From: Catenovulum sediminis
GTDB lineage: Bacteria; Pseudomonadota; Gammaproteobacteria; Enterobacterales; Alteromonadaceae
Direction of reading: 5' to 3'
Length of the DNA: 64,000 nucleotides
Assembly (NCBI RefSeq): GCF_007289895.1
Contig: NZ_CP041661.1
Location: 620,001-684,000, forward strand
Made by a program: the position numbers and the translations under genes
Shown: piece by piece, positions 61,894 to 64,000 of the stretch
Layout: each line of letters starts with the position of its first letter
How positions within the stretch are numbered: the first letter of the stretch is position 1
Notes under the pieces: generated by a model
Databases searched by the model: none
What the model was told of the DNA's origin: nothing
Seen by the model: the letters and a program-made list of their open reading frames with translations, nothing else

Positions 61894-62624
61894 CGAGCTT
61901 CATTCCTGTGCTGAAATTGCTCTATTAACGCCAATGCACATTGCTCGTAGCGCTTGAGTAAATCGACGGATTTAATGGATTTACCACTGACAACTTCAAA
62001 CTGCATGTCATGTAATGAATCACTTATTTGAACGTCAAATTGTGCTAATTTTTGCTTATCAATTTGCAACAACTGCTGGTAAAGGTTTGCAGAAACCAGC
62101 AGTCGACCGAGTGGCTTATCACCTTCTGTGTCTATATTTTCAAGAATGGTTTGTTGAATAAGCGTGTGAGATAACTCTCTATCACCTATAATTTTGGCGA
62201 TAATGCCAATGGTTAACTCTACAACATTAGCTTCAAGATCGAGTTCAAAGGACTCGACCTTCTGTTTGAATAAATCTTGTGCTTTTTGCAAAGAGGCTGT
62301 CGATAGCTCAAACGCCTGTAGTGATCGCTCCAAGTTACTTACAAGTGTGTTGTGCTTATCTTCATACGTTTTTTCAAGCTCGGCGGTTACTGTAGCTGTT
62401 TCCTCAGCAATTAATTTCTCAGCATCTTTTATCCCTTGCTTAAACCCCTCTGCTCTTGCGTGTTCATGCAATTCTGCTAATTCTTGTTTAAATAATACCT
62501 TAAGCTCCTCTAAGTCGGGCGTTGAAGGAGATGAGGCAACACTTGGTTTTGCTGTTGCAATCGCCATGCCTCTGGGTAAAAGCACCGTATCAGTTGCAGG
62601 ATTTGACTGCTTTAACACTGTCAT
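61890..62624 (-). CDS. fliH: FliH-like ATPase regulator
   Basis: 244 residues. A central coiled coil (about 40-120, ELHEHARAEGFKQGIKDAEK region) is followed by a C-terminal domain with VVELTIGIIAKIIGDRELSH, as in FliH/SctL. FliH binds FliI and anchors it to the C-ring through FliN. Position directly before fliI and the 4-bp overlaps support the call. Confidence 0.85.
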   Translation of the reverse strand: MTVLKQSNPATDTVLLPRGMAIATAKPSVASSPSTPDLEELKVLFKQELAELHEHARAEGFKQGIKDAEKLIAEETATVTAELEKTYEDKHNTLVSNLERSLQAFELSTASLQKAQDLFKQKVESFELDLEANVVELTIGIIAKIIGDRELSHTLIQQTILENIDTEGDKPLGRLLVSANLYQQLLQIDKQKLAQFDVQISDSLHDMQFEVVSGKSIKSVDLLKRYEQCALALIEQFQHRNEAR

Positions 62625-62983
62625 TTTTGCTCCTGATAAGTAATTTTTGCTAAATGTTGTTCCGCTTGTTTGCGGATTTCAGATAAAGCCCGACTAGTAA
62701 GCTCTGGTGGCGGAGTTACACTCATGCATGACTGCCAAACAGCATCTAGCTTGTTTATATGTGCAAGCGAATTTATTTTCTTACCCAATGTTTGGTTAAC
62801 GCTGCTATCAGACAGGGCGAACAATCGTTGACGTAAACTCGCATCTTGTGCAACCCCCATTTCTTTGGCTTCGCCAATCAAAGGCATGAGCTTTTGCTGT
62901 TGCTCACTCGTTAAGTGAGACATTAACCAATTTGTATCCTGCTCATTTAAACAGGCTATTTTCAATGCAAGTGTTCGTATCAT
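62621..62983 (-). CDS. Small helical protein in the FliG position
   Basis: 120 residues, all helical, with no membrane segment. It lies exactly where fliG lies in fliF-fliG-fliH operons and overlaps both neighbours by 4 bp. Normal FliG is about 330 residues with three domains. The segment LMSHLTSEQQQKLMPLIGEA faintly resembles the LspEEvqkL helix of FliG's N-terminal domain, which binds FliF. The middle domain with EHPQ and the torque-generating C-terminal charged helix are absent. It may be a reduced FliG-like adaptor or an unrelated replacement (inference). Confidence 0.6.
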   Translation of the reverse strand: MIRTLALKIACLNEQDTNWLMSHLTSEQQQKLMPLIGEAKEMGVAQDASLRQRLFALSDSSVNQTLGKKINSLAHINKLDAVWQSCMSVTPPPELTSRALSEIRKQAEQHLAKITYQEQK

Positions 62984-64000
62984 ACTTTTTGACCACTTGC
63001 TTCAATGGTTTTGGCCTCTTCTGCTAACCATTCTTGTACTTGTAGCAACAACTGTTGTTTTTCATCTTCGTTTAGTGATGTTCCCACTTGCGGATTCTTA
63101 CGAGACCGTTTATTAAACACTACAATGAAAAATATAAAGAGCACCGCTGCAATAATTCCATAAGGCAACCATTTAACTAGGTTAAATTCTTGGTTCGTCG
63201 TTTGTGCTGGAGCGGAAATTTTGTTGATATTTTTGTTGTCTGGTACAGGTAAAGATACCGCACTATTTTCATTTATTGTGTTGACGGCACTCATTCCAGT
63301 GACAACTTCAATCGAGTCACCTCTTTCAACCGATAAACCCAAACCACTTGAAACGACGGCAACAATTTTATCTTTAACATCAGCTGCGATTGGTGAAGCA
63401 ATAACAATTCCGACATTGATTTTTTCAATTTGCCCAACAGCATACTCCACCTCTGATATTTCTTTTGAGAAGAGGAATTCTTCATCTGAACGGACAATCT
63501 TTGGCGGCGTGTTATTTTCAGTTGTAGCTGATGCATCTTGTTTTGCTTCTGTTTTTCGTTTACTGATATATCCAACTGTTCCTGTTGCGCTGTTTGGAAT
63601 AAATTGCTCTTGTTTTGCAATGCGTTTGTCTAGGTTAATGACTGTGCTCACCACAACAGAAATATTATGGTGGCCAATCATTCCAGATACGAGTTTGCTG
63701 ACCTTTCGCTCTAATTGCTGATTGTGCTCAGAAATATTTTCAACTTGCTTTAGTTTGCCAGTTTTAATTAATTTGTTACCTAAACTATCTAATACAATTA
63801 CCTGTTCAGCAAACAATTCAGATACTGAAGCCGCTACAAACTCCTGAATGCTCGCCACCCAACTAGATGTCACCTCAACGCCTTGTTCGAGAGATAAAAC
63901 GACCGATGCTTTGGATGGATGAGTCACTTTTTGAAATAAAGTTTTTTTCGCTAAGGTGAGATGCACTCTTGCACTTTTAATCCCATGTATTGAACGTAAA
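62980..64000 (-). CDS. fliF: FliF, MS-ring protein (C-terminal part, continues past the window)
   Basis: The frame is open to the window edge; the codons before 63966 continue LRSIHGIKSARVHLTLAKK, so the GTG at 63966 is not the start. It shows the ring-building motif ARVHLTLAKKTLFQ, ASVVLSLEQG, an FTKEV-type region (FLFSKEISEVEYAVGQIEKI) and one C-terminal membrane helix (LPYGIIAAVLFIFFIVVF). The tail after the helix is short (about 40 residues) and lacks the clear DNP..VA motif that binds FliG in ordinary FliF, consistent with the missing full FliG. Confidence 0.9.
   Translation of the reverse strand, partial: LRSIHGIKSARVHLTLAKKTLFQKVTHPSKASVVLSLEQGVEVTSSWVASIQEFVAASVSELFAEQVIVLDSLGNKLIKTGKLKQVENISEHNQQLERKVSKLVSGMIGHHNISVVVSTVINLDKRIAKQEQFIPNSATGTVGYISKRKTEAKQDASATTENNTPPKIVRSDEEFLFSKEISEVEYAVGQIEKINVGIVIASPIAADVKDKIVAVVSSGLGLSVERGDSIEVVTGMSAVNTINENSAVSLPVPDNKNINKISAPAQTTNQEFNLVKWLPYGIIAAVLFIFFIVVFNKRSRKNPQVGTSLNEDEKQQLLLQVQEWLAEEAKTIEASGQKV

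Noticed and set aside
48014-64000. Injectisome-type type III secretion system
   Set aside because: FlgD, FlgE and FliK are present and no needle, translocon or secretin gene is seen, so a flagellar origin is better supported despite the missing FliG.

Overview
The window looks like a chromosome segment of a marine, polysaccharide-degrading gammaproteobacterium of the Alteromonadales, probably Catenovulum-like (inference). The reasons are low-to-moderate GC, a SusC-style TonB receptor with a surface lipoprotein, a SapC/tryptophan-halogenase pair, a PL7 alginate lyase with carbohydrate-binding modules, dockerin-like EF-hand tails and a flagellar-type operon. I see no tRNA, rRNA or CRISPR array.

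Region 1 (1-19.4 kb) is a sugar-acid catabolic locus. It has a beta-propeller protein, a PhyH dioxygenase, an IclR regulator, SapC plus a frameshifted halogenase, a surface lipoprotein, a TonB receptor and a solute-binding-like protein. A four-gene operon follows: enolase-superfamily dehydratase/cycloisomerase, zinc dehydrogenase, KduD-like SDR and AldA-like aldehyde dehydrogenase. A GntR regulator is divergent from it. The palindrome ATTGTTAACAAT occurs before the PhyH gene, before the TonB receptor (one mismatch), before the dehydratase and once between convergent genes, so these units probably form one regulon. The receptor would import an oligosaccharide and the four enzymes would process an acidic or anhydro sugar; the substrate is not known.

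Region 2 (18.5-26.5 kb) has a LysR regulator divergent from fdhD and a ydeP-like molybdopterin oxidoreductase (one-base frameshift in a G run), a PL7 alginate lyase with two CBM32-like modules, and a 6-phosphogluconate dehydrogenase gene that has lost its 5' end at an IS1634-family element.

Region 3 (26.5-47.9 kb) is a polymorphic-toxin locus. A 3857-residue Rhs/YD-repeat protein with an internal MAM-like domain and a LysM-like domain is followed by an array of displaced Rhs C-terminal tips. Three tips are full modules and one is a remnant. Small, mostly membrane-spanning putative immunity genes are interleaved, together with a HigBA-type toxin-antitoxin pair and remnants of an XRE regulator and a CHC2 primase-like gene. 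A 525-bp near-identical direct repeat links the main gene with one orphan module and could support tip switching.

Region 4 (48.0-64.0 kb) is a long minus-strand flagellar-type run: FliF, a 120-aa protein in the FliG position, FliH, FliI, FliJ, FliK, FlgD, FlgE, a short FliM, FliN, FliO, FliP and a FliA-like sigma factor. TPR proteins, an HExxH protein and two glycosyltransferases lie downstream. No full-length FliG is present and FliM is short, so this set may be a non-rotating or strongly divergent flagellar-type export machine. This and the Rhs tip array are the two most interesting systems here.
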